Below, piece by piece: positions 1-8,932 of a stretch of DNA of 44,428 nucleotides (its first letter is position 1; every line of letters starts with the position of its first letter). The notes under the pieces were generated by a model. The model was given only the letters and a program-made list of their open reading frames with translations, was not told where the DNA came from and ran no database searches. Both the position numbers and the translations under genes were made by a program. Origin of the DNA: Flavobacterium limnosediminis JC2902 (GTDB lineage: Bacteria > Bacteroidota > Bacteroidia > Flavobacteriales > Flavobacteriaceae); NCBI RefSeq assembly GCF_000498535.1, contig NZ_AVGG01000016.1:1-44428 (forward strand). Direction: 5' to 3'.

Positions 1-1335
1 CCAATGGTACAGCAACACCAGCAACAGTACTACAGGCGGAACAATTATAAGCGGAGCCACAAATGCTACTTACAGTCCGTTAACTTCCACGGTTGGAACT
101 TTATATTATTACTGTGTGGTGACTCAAAGCGGAGTAGGATGTAATGTTACCAGTGCCGTGTCACAGGTAATCGTAGTAGCGGCACCAGCGATTACAACGC
201 AGCCAACTTCAAGCTCGGTATGTGAGGGTGGAACTCCAACGGTATTAACCGTAGCCTACACCAACGGAACAGGAACAGCCTCTTATCAGTGGTTTAGTAA
301 TACAACAAACAGTACTACGGGAGGAACTGCGATATCAGGAGCAACCAATGCAACTTATGCTCCGCCGGCAACAACCGTTGGAACACTTTATTATTATTGT
401 GAGATCACCTTCTCATCAGGGGGATGTACAAGCATACTTTCAAATACGGCTCAGGTTATTATCAATCCATTGCCAACAGTATCGACACAACCTACGGCGA
501 CGCAAAGTATCTGTGTAGGCGGAACAATCTCAGCGTTAAGCGTTGCTTATACCGCAGGAGTTGGTACTCCAACTTACCAGTGGTACAGTAATACGAGTAA
601 CAGTACTACGGGAGGAACTTCTATATCAGGAGCCACTTCTTCCACATACACCCCGCCGGCATTTAATACTGCTGGAACCTATTACTATTATGCCGTAATC
701 ACATTAAGCGGTAACGGTTGTGGAAGTACTACCAGTGCAGCAGCCGAAGTTATAGTGGTACCGGATCCAACCGTTACAGCCCAAGCTTTAGCGACTCAAA
801 CGTTATGTCAAAGTACTACTGTAACCGATTTAACAATCACAGTGAGTGGCGGAATCGGAACCTATAATTACCAATGGTACAGCAACACCAGTAACAGTAC
901 CACTGGCGGAACAATTATAAGCGGCGCCACGAATGCTACATACAGTCCGTCAACTGCAACAGTAGGAACCCAATATTACTATTGTGTGGTGACTCAAAGT
1001 GAGGTAGGATGTAATGTTACCAGCGCGGTGTCACAAGTAATAGTAGTACCGGCACCAGCGATTACCACGCAACCAACTTCAAGTTCGGTATGTGAGGGTG
1101 GATCACCAACAACATTAACCGTAGCCTACACCAACGGAACGGGAACTGCTTCTTATCAGTGGTTCAGCAATACAACAAACAGTACAACGGGAGGAACCGC
1201 GGTATCAGGTGCAACAAGCGCTACCTATACTCCGCCGGCTGCAATTGTCGGAACACTTTATTATTATTGTGTGATCACCTTCTCCTCAGGGGGATGTAGC
1301 AGTGTGTCATCTGCCACGGCACAAGTGGTGATTAA
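1..1335 (+). repeat. Higher-order tandem repeat of Ig-like modules (A-B-C-A'-B')
   Basis: The modules repeat about every 290 bp, with the conserved CAGTGG/CAATGG (Gln-Trp) codons near nt 3, 287, 578, 872 and 1159. Modules 1 and 4 match each other almost base for base, as do modules 2 and 5, so a three-module unit of about 878 bp is itself duplicated. This suggests recent unequal recombination inside the adhesin gene. The array runs off the left window edge. Confidence 0.85.
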
Positions 1336-3922
1336 TCAGGTTCCTGTTTTAACTAATTATTCTGCTGTAATTTGTAGCGAGGATACTTTTACATATCAAC
1401 CTGTATCGGGTAACGGAAATACAGTGCCAAGTGCAACAACTTATACATGGTCGTTGGTTTCTATGACTCCTAATGCCGGGGTTACTGGTGCCGGCAATAG
1501 TACAACGCCACAGAGTTCGTTTAGTCAACAATTAACGAATACTACTAATCAGATTGTAACTTTAGTGTATTCGGTTATCCCATCGGCTGGAATTTGTACA
1601 GGTAATTCATTCACCATTACTGTTGATGTTTTCCCTAAACCGGACGTAGTATTCAATCATGCAAATCAAACCATTTGTAATGAGCATACCACAGAGGCTG
1701 TAACGCTCTCCACTACTTTACCGGGGAATATTACATTCAACTGGACAGCGGCTATTCCAACCGGAATTACAGGTGGGGTAAGTTCGGGAACAGACGTGAT
1801 TCCTGCGCAAACGTTAATAAATACCACAGCAGTACCACTAACAATTGTATATTCAGCAACGGCTACATTTAATAATAATGGAGCTATTTGTACAGGAGCA
1901 ATTTATACCTATTCAATAACTGTAAACCCAACGCTTTCATCATCGGGTGCAGTCTCAAATTATAATGGTTATAACATAAGTTTTTTCGGAGCTACAGATG
2001 GCTCTATAGATCTTACAACTGTAGGCGGATCGGGTAGCTATACGTATAGCTGGTCGGGACCAAACGGATTTACTTCTGCCAATGAAGATATTTCAAATTT
2101 AGCAGCAGGTACTTATACTGCGACTATAACAGATGGATATTGTGAACCGCTTGTAGTAACATTCATATTGACTCAACCACCAGAATTATTGATTCAGGAA
2201 GATTTGAGTCTGAATGTTAATTTAGATTGTTATGGCGATTCAAATGGAGCAGTAGGGGTGTTAATAACACAAGAATCAGTTCCTCCATACGATTACGAAT
2301 TGTATAACAGCAGCAATACTCTCGTTGCTTCAATTTATAACACAGTAGATTTAAACCCGCAATTCACAAACTTGGTTGCCGGTGTTTATTCCTTAATTGT
2401 GATTGATGCAAATGGAGGCAGAAAAACGGTTTCCGGTTTAACGGTAACGCAACCGGCAGATATCGTAATTACTGCAACGACCACACCAATTACTTGTTAT
2501 GGCGCTAACAATGCATCAATAACATTAACTGTAACAGGAGGTACAGGTCCTTATCAAGGGCAATGGGCTAATTTGGCTACAGGATTGTATCAAAATAATT
2601 TGGCAGCCGGAGATTATACTATTCTTGTAACAGACAGTAAAGGCTGTACAAAAACAATAGTAGTCAACATACCGGAAGCACCAATTTTTACAATTAATCC
2701 GGTTGTAACCAATGTTTCTTGTCATGGTGCTAACGACGGAAGTATAAATCTGAATTTGATAGGAGGTATTCCGCCACTTGCTTTAACTTGGGGCGATGGG
2801 AGTACAGCGGGCTTAGTCAGAAATAATTTGCCTCCGGGAATCTATTCAGTAACAATTTCAGACGGAACGCCATGTTACATAACAAGAACATTTACAATTA
2901 TAGAGCCTCAACCTTTGGTTTTAGGTGCTAATACTCAAAATGCACTTGATTGTAACGATGCAAACAGCGGAGCAATTAATTTAAATGTGTCTGGAGGAAC
3001 TCCGCCATTTACTTATAGTTGGACTAATGGAGCCACAACCGAAGATTTAATAAATATTACTTCGGGTAATTATGCAGTAACTGTTACAGATTCAAGGGGA
3101 TGTATCAAAACAGCGCAATATACTATTAACAGACCATTGCCATTAACTTTAGCGGTAGAAACAACTACAAATGCAAACTGTGAAACAAGAGACATAAGTC
3201 AGCTTTTCGAAGCCCAAGTCTCTGGAGGAATGCCACCATTCCAATTAAGTTGGTCAAGCGGAACAGTAAGCGGAGCAAACAATCAATTGATGACCACTGA
3301 TCAGAATGGATTGGTAGTTTTAACCGCCACAGATGCTTTGGGTTGTACTACTACCTACAGTTTAAATGTTGTGATACCTGTACTTGGTTCTCCTTCATTT
3401 ACGCAGAATTCATATGGTTTTACAACATTCGGAATTTATTCTATTCAGGACCCGATACAATTCACGAGTACCGCTACCGGTGATTATACCAGCATCTCAT
3501 GGAATTTTGGTGATGGAAGCTTTTCAACAGAAGAGAATCCGGTTCACACCTATGAATCGGAAGGAAGCTATGTAGTCACTCAAACGGTTACTTATCCCTT
3601 CGGATGTGTTTACACGCATATAATTACTTTGTATGTTGAAAAAGGGTACAAATTGATGGTTCCAAATGGATTTACCGCGAATTCAGATGGTGTAAATGAT
3701 ACTTTTGGTCCGGTTTCAGAAGGACTTAAGAATCTTAAAATGGATGTTTATGATACTTGGGGAAGTTTAATTTATTCGGAATCAGGAGAAACTTTAAAAG
3801 GATGGGATGGAACAATAAAAGGTGTTCAGGCAGAAAATGGTAATTACTATTTTAAAATTTCTGCAGAAACTTTCTACGGAGATGTCATCAATGAAAATGG
3901 TCCTTTTGTTTTAATAAAATAA
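2..3922 (+). CDS. T9SS type B surface protein with Ig-like and SprB repeats (5' partial)
   Basis: The reading frame is already open at the window edge, so the gene is 5'-truncated; the internal GTG at 116 is not a start. Seen in order: tandem Ig-like modules of about 97 residues up to about nt 1340 (recurring QWYSNTSNSTTGG, SGATNATY, YYYCVVT and paired Cys), two further Ig-like segments, then SprB-type repeats (about nt 1940-3150; recurring C-x-G-x-x-x-G-x-I, GG-x-x-P-x-x-x-x-W, L-x-x-G-x-Y-x-V-x-x-x-D). A PKD domain (WNFGDGSFSTEENPVHTY) follows, and the C-terminus is a gliding-associated type B sorting domain (PNGFTANSDGVNDTF, WDG, GNYYFKI). Such proteins are exported by the type IX system and displayed as adhesins. 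The PorP/SprF gene 6 nt downstream supports a surface adhesin role. The ligand is unknown. Confidence 0.93.
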   Translation, partial: QWYSNTSNSTTGGTIISGATNATYSPLTSTVGTLYYYCVVTQSGVGCNVTSAVSQVIVVAAPAITTQPTSSSVCEGGTPTVLTVAYTNGTGTASYQWFSNTTNSTTGGTAISGATNATYAPPATTVGTLYYYCEITFSSGGCTSILSNTAQVIINPLPTVSTQPTATQSICVGGTISALSVAYTAGVGTPTYQWYSNTSNSTTGGTSISGATSSTYTPPAFNTAGTYYYYAVITLSGNGCGSTTSAAAEVIVVPDPTVTAQALATQTLCQSTTVTDLTITVSGGIGTYNYQWYSNTSNSTTGGTIISGATNATYSPSTATVGTQYYYCVVTQSEVGCNVTSAVSQVIVVPAPAITTQPTSSSVCEGGSPTTLTVAYTNGTGTASYQWFSNTTNSTTGGTAVSGATSATYTPPAAIVGTLYYYCVITFSSGGCSSVSSATAQVVINQVPVLTNYSAVICSEDTFTYQPVSGNGNTVPSATTYTWSLVSMTPNAGVTGAGNSTTPQSSFSQQLTNTTNQIVTLVYSVIPSAGICTGNSFTITVDVFPKPDVVFNHANQTICNEHTTEAVTLSTTLPGNITFNWTAAIPTGITGGVSSGTDVIPAQTLINTTAVPLTIVYSATATFNNNGAICTGAIYTYSITVNPTLSSSGAVSNYNGYNISFFGATDGSIDLTTVGGSGSYTYSWSGPNGFTSANEDISNLAAGTYTATITDGYCEPLVVTFILTQPPELLIQEDLSLNVNLDCYGDSNGAVGVLITQESVPPYDYELYNSSNTLVASIYNTVDLNPQFTNLVAGVYSLIVIDANGGRKTVSGLTVTQPADIVITATTTPITCYGANNASITLTVTGGTGPYQGQWANLATGLYQNNLAAGDYTILVTDSKGCTKTIVVNIPEAPIFTINPVVTNVSCHGANDGSINLNLIGGIPPLALTWGDGSTAGLVRNNLPPGIYSVTISDGTPCYITRTFTIIEPQPLVLGANTQNALDCNDANSGAINLNVSGGTPPFTYSWTNGATTEDLINITSGNYAVTVTDSRGCIKTAQYTINRPLPLTLAVETTTNANCETRDISQLFEAQVSGGMPPFQLSWSSGTVSGANNQLMTTDQNGLVVLTATDALGCTTTYSLNVVIPVLGSPSFTQNSYGFTTFGIYSIQDPIQFTSTATGDYTSISWNFGDGSFSTEENPVHTYESEGSYVVTQTVTYPFGCVYTHIITLYVEKGYKLMVPNGFTANSDGVNDTFGPVSEGLKNLKMDVYDTWGSLIYSESGETLKGWDGTIKGVQAENGNYYFKISAETFYGDVINENGPFVLIK

Positions 3923-3928
3923 TTTATA

Positions 3929-4933
3929 ATGAAATTTAAATATATAATAACTATAACCGTTGCCTTGTTTAGTAATTTTATTAATGCCCAAGATCCAATT
4001 TTTACACAAGCCTTTTTAATGCCGGAAACAATGAATCCGGGATATACGGGGTTTTTAGAAACCACAAGTGCGGGTATTATTCATCGTACGCAATGGCCGG
4101 ATTTAAATTTTAGGGTTGACACTAATTATGGTTATTTCAGTACTTGGTTAGAAGATGCAAATAGCGGAGTTGGAGTTAATTTTCTAAGTCACAGAGAAGA
4201 TTTTACAGGGTATAATTACATGCAGGCAAATGCAAATTATGCATATAGGGTAGCGCTTTCCGATTATTGGTATTTCAGACCCGGAATTGAAGTTGGATAC
4301 GGAAGTAAAAGTTATGGTTTTCAGAATTTAATTCTTAGAGACCAGATTAATATAGCCAATGAAACAATCAACCCGGAGTCTATCGATCCAATGAAGTTAA
4401 ACAACAGATTGCATTTTTTTGATATGTCAGCAGGTTTGCTTTTCTATAATGATAATATCTGGTTCGGAACTTCCTTAAAGCATTTAACAAAGCCAAATAT
4501 CTCTATGGCGCAAGAAGGAAATATTCCTTTAGACATGTTCTTTACGGTCAATGCAGGTTACGAATTTGAATTAGCGGAATATGTCGATGTTACCTTTTTT
4601 CCGTATGAAACCCGAATGACGCTTACCGCTAATTTTATGAAACAAGGGGAATACAACAGACTGGATCTGGGTACTTCATTACTCTTTAATAAATTTTTTG
4701 TTGGAGCTACAACAGCTATCAATCCTATGGAAAAAGCTTATGATAGTCATACAGTAACATCCGTAAATTTATTTGGAGGTTTACAGTATGAGAACTTCAA
4801 AATTGGATATTCATACGATATCAGCACTTCCAAATTAAAGAATACAGGAGGTGTGTATGAATTATCGTTGGTGTACCAATTTGATGTGGAAGCAAGAAAA
4901 TGTTTTGGTTGTCCAAATTACCTCGTAAAATAG
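3929..4933 (+). CDS. PorP/SprF family T9SS outer-membrane protein
   Basis: The product has 334 residues. An N-terminal signal peptide (MKFKYIITITVALFSNFINAQ) is followed by DPIFTQAFLMPETMNPGYTGF, the typical opening of the PorP/SprF family, then aromatic-rich alternating beta-strand sequence fitting an outer-membrane beta-barrel. Members of this family are paired with type B sorting-domain proteins and are needed to secrete or anchor them (SprF for SprB). The gene starts 6 nt after the large adhesin gene, so the two are almost certainly co-transcribed. A terminator lies about 130 bp downstream. The exact partner is inferred from position only. Confidence 0.93.
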   Translation: MKFKYIITITVALFSNFINAQDPIFTQAFLMPETMNPGYTGFLETTSAGIIHRTQWPDLNFRVDTNYGYFSTWLEDANSGVGVNFLSHREDFTGYNYMQANANYAYRVALSDYWYFRPGIEVGYGSKSYGFQNLILRDQINIANETINPESIDPMKLNNRLHFFDMSAGLLFYNDNIWFGTSLKHLTKPNISMAQEGNIPLDMFFTVNAGYEFELAEYVDVTFFPYETRMTLTANFMKQGEYNRLDLGTSLLFNKFFVGATTAINPMEKAYDSHTVTSVNLFGGLQYENFKIGYSYDISTSKLKNTGGVYELSLVYQFDVEARKCFGCPNYLVK

Positions 4934-4957
4934 GGTAGGGCAATTGACTATTTCTCG

Positions 4958-5000
4958 GCTGTCATTCCGACGAAAGGAGGAATCTCACTCGCTCGAAATG
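4958..5000. repeat. Dispersed intergenic repeat (TCATTCCGACGAAAGGAGGAA type)
   Basis: The sequence contains GTCATTCCGACGAAAGGAGG followed by AATCTCACTCGCTCG. Motifs of this form recur between genes in many Bacteroidetes genomes. It lies just past the PorP-like gene and encodes nothing recognisable. Its recognition as a family is from memory, not from a search. Confidence 0.5.
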
Positions 5001-5060
5001 AAAAGTTAAACATCGTTAGTAGGATTGTTCCCTTGAGGAACGTTAAGGGTGTCAGCATTA

Positions 5061-5098
5061 AAACAAAAAGGAATAGCACTAAACTATTCCTTTTTTGT
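5061..5098 (+). terminator. Rho-independent terminator after the adhesin/PorP operon
   Basis: The stem GGAATAG (5070-5076) pairs with CTATTCC (5084-5090) across a 7-nt loop and is followed by six T. An A-rich stretch upstream makes it potentially bidirectional. A near copy stands at 18530-18560. Confidence 0.8.
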
Positions 5099-5274
5099 TC
5101 AGGAAGCGGTAGTATTCTCCGCATTATTTGCGGTGATTAACAAGTCTAATTACCGCAATTTGCTACTTGGTATACAGAGACCGGTCATTACCGTCAATAC
5201 CTAACTTATCATTAAAATCGGAGAAATCGCCCAAGTCATTTACAAGCAGTGGTTCGTGAATTTTGTGTTCCCCT

Positions 5275-5322
5275 CGGCCGTCATTGCGAGGAGAGAGGTA
5301 CGAACGACGAAGCAATCTCATC
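5275..5322. repeat. Dispersed repeat (GTCATTGCGAGGA...GAAGCAATCTC type)
   Basis: The element reads CGTCATTGCGAGGAG, then GAGGTACGAACGACGAAGC, then AATCTCA. This resembles the very widespread palindromic intergenic repeat built around CATTGCGAGGAACGAAGCAATC. It is non-coding, and its presence marks this gap as repeat-rich. Confidence 0.5.
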
Positions 5323-5435
5323 TTTAGAATACAAATCCTCAGCGGGCAAAAGTGCTGGTAGATTGTTCGTGAATACGATGAAGGTTCAGTTGTTCGGAAA
5401 TTCCGAATAACTGCAGGCATAAGTAGTGAATTTAT

Positions 5436-5477
5436 ATCACCAATTTTAGTGATACCAATATCACCCAAATTGGTGAT
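5436..5477 (+). promoter_or_regulatory. Doublet of 18-bp palindromic operator-like sites upstream of the restriction gene
   Basis: ATCACCAATTTTAGTGAT (5436-5453) and ATCACCCAAATTGGTGAT (5460-5477) are two copies of a dyad with arms ATCACC/GGTGAT, spaced 24 bp start to start. A -7-like CATATTTG follows at 5480-5487. The same arrangement occurs at 24887-24927 before the Rhs operon. The geometry of two helical-phase-spaced palindromes next to a -7 box suggests binding of a dimeric regulator; which one is unknown. Confidence 0.55.
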
Positions 5478-5652
5478 TTCATATTTGCCAAACGAACACT
5501 ATTTTTGAAACGCCCAGAATTTAAGAGGAGCCTTTGATGGTAAGAAGCAATGAAAAGTAATTAACGAATTTTGAACTGCTTTTTGTTGATAAATAAAATC
5601 TTACCCTAGACCGTATTTTCTTATTTTTAGAAATTCTAATAACTTACTATTA

Positions 5653-8600
5653 ATGTCATTATTTCAAAATACGGTATTGAAAAAATACCGCCAATCCATA
5701 CCACAGGCTACACTCGATTCGCAATGGGAAGTTTATACCTCTATCTTTCACGATGTCAACAAACAAACCAATATCCGTTCGAGTAAGGAAGAACAATATC
5801 AGGAAGGATTTTTACGGGAATTGTTTGTAAAGGTTTTGGGGTATATCATTAATCCTGATGCCAATTTTAATTTAAAGACTGAGTTAAAAAACCTCACCAA
5901 CAACAAAAAAGCAGATGGTGCCATTATTATAGACGACAAAGTAATGGCGGTTATTGAATTGAAAGGTACCGATACTACTGATTTAGGTAAAATAGAAGCC
6001 CAAGCCTTTGGCTATAAAACCAACCAACGCGATTGCCGTTATGTAATTATCTCCAACTTTGAAAAACTCCGCTTTTACATAGACGATGCCACCGAGTTTG
6101 TCGAATTTAATTTGTTCACACTTAGCAAAGAAGAATTCACCACGCTTTGGCTGTGTTTGTCGTTTGAGAGCATTAAAAACGATTTACCAGGAAAGCTAAA
6201 AGCCGAGAGTGTTTCGAATGAAGACAAGATTACCAAAGAACTGTACAAAGATTACTCTGCTTTTAGGAAAGAGTTGTTTCATAACATTGTTGCCCTAAAC
6301 CCGCAGCACAACAAACTGGAACTTTTTAAGAAAACGCAAAAACTGTTAGACCGCTTTTTGTTTATTTTTTTTGCCGAAGACCGTTTACTGTTACCTACCA
6401 ACCTTATTTTTTCGATTAATCTGGAGTGGCAGAAACTGAGGGAAGCGCGTGTACCGGTTTCGTTATACGACCGTTACAAAATGTATTTTGATGATTTGAA
6501 TACAGGAGCACGCGTTTCTTTACCCGCTTTTGGAAAACATACCAACGAAATCGTTACGGCACAGTACGACATTTACGCCTACAATGGGGGTTTGTTTCAG
6601 ACTGATGAACTGTTGGACAGCATTGCCATTGATGATGATTTGCTTTTTAAGCATACCCGAAAACTGAGTGAGTATGACTTTGAAAGCGAAGTGGATGTAA
6701 ATATCTTAGGGCATATTTTTGAAAACTCGCTGAACGAGATAGACGAAATCGCCAACGAGATTGAAGGCACCGTAACTGAAAAAACGAAAACCAAACGCAA
6801 GAAAGACGGTGTTTTTTATACCCCTAAATACATTACCAAGTACATAGTAGACAACACCATTGGTAAACTGTGTAACGAAAAGAAAGCTGAGCTAAAAATT
6901 ATCGAAGAAGAATATGTTTTTATTAAAACAATAAAAACAAAATTAAAAAGAGGTGAAAAAGGTTTCCCAAACGAAAGGAAAGAGAGTTTAGCTGATAAAC
7001 TCACAGTATATAGAAATTGGTTACTGGAATTAACCATAGTTGACCCTGCCTGTGGTAGTGGCGCGTTTTTAAACCAAGCCTTAGAGTTTTTAATTGCCGA
7101 ACACCGTTATGTAGACGAACTGCAAGCCAAATTGTTTGGTGATGCTTTGGTATTGAGCGACGTAGAAGGCAGGATCTTGGAAAACAACCTGTACGGTGTG
7201 GATTTGAACGAGGAAAGCGTGGAAATTGCCAAACTCTCGTTATGGTTACGCACGGCACAACGCAACCGAAAACTGAACAGCCTGAACAACAACATTAAAT
7301 GTGGGAACTCGCTAATAGACGACCCTGAAGTAGCCGGTGACAAAGCGTTTAACTGGCAGGAAGCCTTCCCGAAAGTGTTTGCTAAAGGTGGGTTTGATGT
7401 GGTGATTGGGAATCCACCGTATGTTAGGGTACAAGGTTTAAAAGAACATTATTATAACCAAACTTTGTATTATGAAACAAAGTTTCAGTCAGCAACTGGA
7501 AACTATGATATTTATGCTTTGTTTATGGAAAAATCATTTGATTTAATTCATTCAAAAGGTATTGTATCCTTCATATTGCCTCATAAATTTTTGGTGACCG
7601 ATTTTGGTGTTGGCATTAGAAAGTTTTTTGTTGAGAATAAAGCTGTTGAATCTTTAATACATTTTGGCTCTGATATAATTTTTAGTGATGCAGCAACATA
7701 TACTTGTATTGTCAATCTGACAAAAACAGAAAAAGATAGAGTTGAGTTTAAAAAAATAAAAGCCTCTGAATTGTTAGAGCCTAATTCATGGGAATACATG
7801 TATTACAAAAATTTAACTTCTTTAAATTGGGATTTGCAAAGTGAAAAAGTTTTTGATGTAATAGCTAAATTAAACAATCAAACCTACAAAGTTGAGGATG
7901 TATTTGATAAGATATTCGTGGGATTACAAACAAGTTTAGACGAAATTTATGTATTCCAAGGTATTAAGGAAGGTAATGTTATAAAGGGATACAATGCGAA
8001 ACATGATTATGTGTTTGAAATCGAAGAAGGTTTAGTTAAGCCGTTTGTAAAAGGGAATCAACTCTCAAGAAATTGTTCTCCGATTGTATCTAATTATGTT
8101 ATTTTTCCTTATCAGATTGATATGGACAAAGCTATTTCAATGAGTGAAGATTTCATTAAAGAAAAATTTCCCAAGGGGTATAATTACATTAAGTATTTTG
8201 AAGCAGAAATAAAAAACAGAGAAAAGGGAAGAATGAATATTGAAAAAGATTGGTACTTGTACATCTATCCTAAAAACTTAACCAAATTTCATTATCCAAA
8301 AATAATGACACAAGAGATTTCTCTTGGCTGTAATATGACCTATGATGAAAAAGGAGAGTATTATCATCCTACAACTATTTATTCATTTGTCAAAAATCCA
8401 AAGTTTGAAGTTGATGAAAAATATTATTTAGGAATATTGAACTCAAAAGTGATGTGGTTCTTCTTAAAAAATACAGGAACGGAATTAGGTGGTGGTTATT
8501 TTAGATTCAAAACCAATTATTTAAAGCCTTTTCCATTACCTGAAATTTCTAATAATTCTCAAGTAATGATTGATAATGTGAACAGTCAATTAGCTAAGAA

Positions 8601-8913
8601 TAAGGAATTACAAGAAACCTCACAAAAATTCCAACGCACATTACAACGTAAATTTGAGTTAGAAGACCTACCCAAAAAACTGCAGGATTGGTATTTGTTA
8701 TCCTATGCCGAGTTTATTAAAGAACTGGCGAAAAAGAAAATAAAACTTTCCTTAGCTCAAGAAGCGGAATGGGAGGATTATTTTATGAGAGAACGTAAAC
8801 AAGCACTGGATTTGAAAGCGCAGATTGATGCTACGGATAAGGCGATTGATGCGATGGTTTATGAGCTTTATGGGTTGACTGAGGAGGAGATTTTGATTGT
8901 GGAGAATAGTTAA
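5653..8913 (+). CDS. Type IIG restriction-modification enzyme (fused nuclease, N6-adenine methylase, specificity domain)
   Basis: The single chain of 1086 residues should both methylate and cut DNA at a specific site. The N-terminus has a PD-(D/E)xK-like core (D88, then E102-L-K104 in IELKGT). The middle carries the methylase motifs DPACGSG (464-470, AdoMet binding) and NPPY (587-590, catalytic, adenine-N6). After about residue 700 comes a TaqI-like target-recognition region and a helical C-terminus with coiled-coil character. The layout matches Eco57I-type enzymes, which need no separate subunits. It heads a same-strand cluster with an OLD-like ATPase 19 nt downstream, Mrr and a GYF_2 protein. 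The recognition site cannot be read from sequence. Confidence 0.9.
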   Translation: MSLFQNTVLKKYRQSIPQATLDSQWEVYTSIFHDVNKQTNIRSSKEEQYQEGFLRELFVKVLGYIINPDANFNLKTELKNLTNNKKADGAIIIDDKVMAVIELKGTDTTDLGKIEAQAFGYKTNQRDCRYVIISNFEKLRFYIDDATEFVEFNLFTLSKEEFTTLWLCLSFESIKNDLPGKLKAESVSNEDKITKELYKDYSAFRKELFHNIVALNPQHNKLELFKKTQKLLDRFLFIFFAEDRLLLPTNLIFSINLEWQKLREARVPVSLYDRYKMYFDDLNTGARVSLPAFGKHTNEIVTAQYDIYAYNGGLFQTDELLDSIAIDDDLLFKHTRKLSEYDFESEVDVNILGHIFENSLNEIDEIANEIEGTVTEKTKTKRKKDGVFYTPKYITKYIVDNTIGKLCNEKKAELKIIEEEYVFIKTIKTKLKRGEKGFPNERKESLADKLTVYRNWLLELTIVDPACGSGAFLNQALEFLIAEHRYVDELQAKLFGDALVLSDVEGRILENNLYGVDLNEESVEIAKLSLWLRTAQRNRKLNSLNNNIKCGNSLIDDPEVAGDKAFNWQEAFPKVFAKGGFDVVIGNPPYVRVQGLKEHYYNQTLYYETKFQSATGNYDIYALFMEKSFDLIHSKGIVSFILPHKFLVTDFGVGIRKFFVENKAVESLIHFGSDIIFSDAATYTCIVNLTKTEKDRVEFKKIKASELLEPNSWEYMYYKNLTSLNWDLQSEKVFDVIAKLNNQTYKVEDVFDKIFVGLQTSLDEIYVFQGIKEGNVIKGYNAKHDYVFEIEEGLVKPFVKGNQLSRNCSPIVSNYVIFPYQIDMDKAISMSEDFIKEKFPKGYNYIKYFEAEIKNREKGRMNIEKDWYLYIYPKNLTKFHYPKIMTQEISLGCNMTYDEKGEYYHPTTIYSFVKNPKFEVDEKYYLGILNSKVMWFFLKNTGTELGGGYFRFKTNYLKPFPLPEISNNSQVMIDNVNSQLAKNKELQETSQKFQRTLQRKFELEDLPKKLQDWYLLSYAEFIKELAKKKIKLSLAQEAEWEDYFMRERKQALDLKAQIDATDKAIDAMVYELYGLTEEEILIVENS

Positions 8914-8932
8914 AAATATTAAAACCTTGATT

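Larger units (their letters stand above)
5099..5652. other. Gene-free intergenic stretch with repeats and a palindrome doublet
   Basis: No convincing gene is visible in these 554 bases; the longest open frame, on the minus strand, runs through repeat sequence. A dispersed repeat lies at about 5275-5322 (GTCATTGCGAGGAG followed by GAAGCAATCTC, a common intergenic family). An 18-bp palindrome doublet at 5436-5477 is annotated separately. The last 160 bases before the restriction gene hold no obvious TAnnTTTG promoter of their own. Confidence 0.6.

Noticed and set aside
116..3922. A start of the adhesin gene at 116
   Set aside because: That codon is an internal GTG in a frame already open from base 2 with matching repeat sequence upstream.
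5163..5468. A 101-residue minus-strand open frame in the gap before the restriction gene
   Set aside because: It is composed of dispersed repeat sequence and the palindrome doublet, with no recognisable protein features.
8897..8932. The upstream ATG at 8897 as start of the OLD-like ATPase
   Set aside because: It would overlap the restriction gene and add residues before the usual family opening; the ATG at 8933 fits better.
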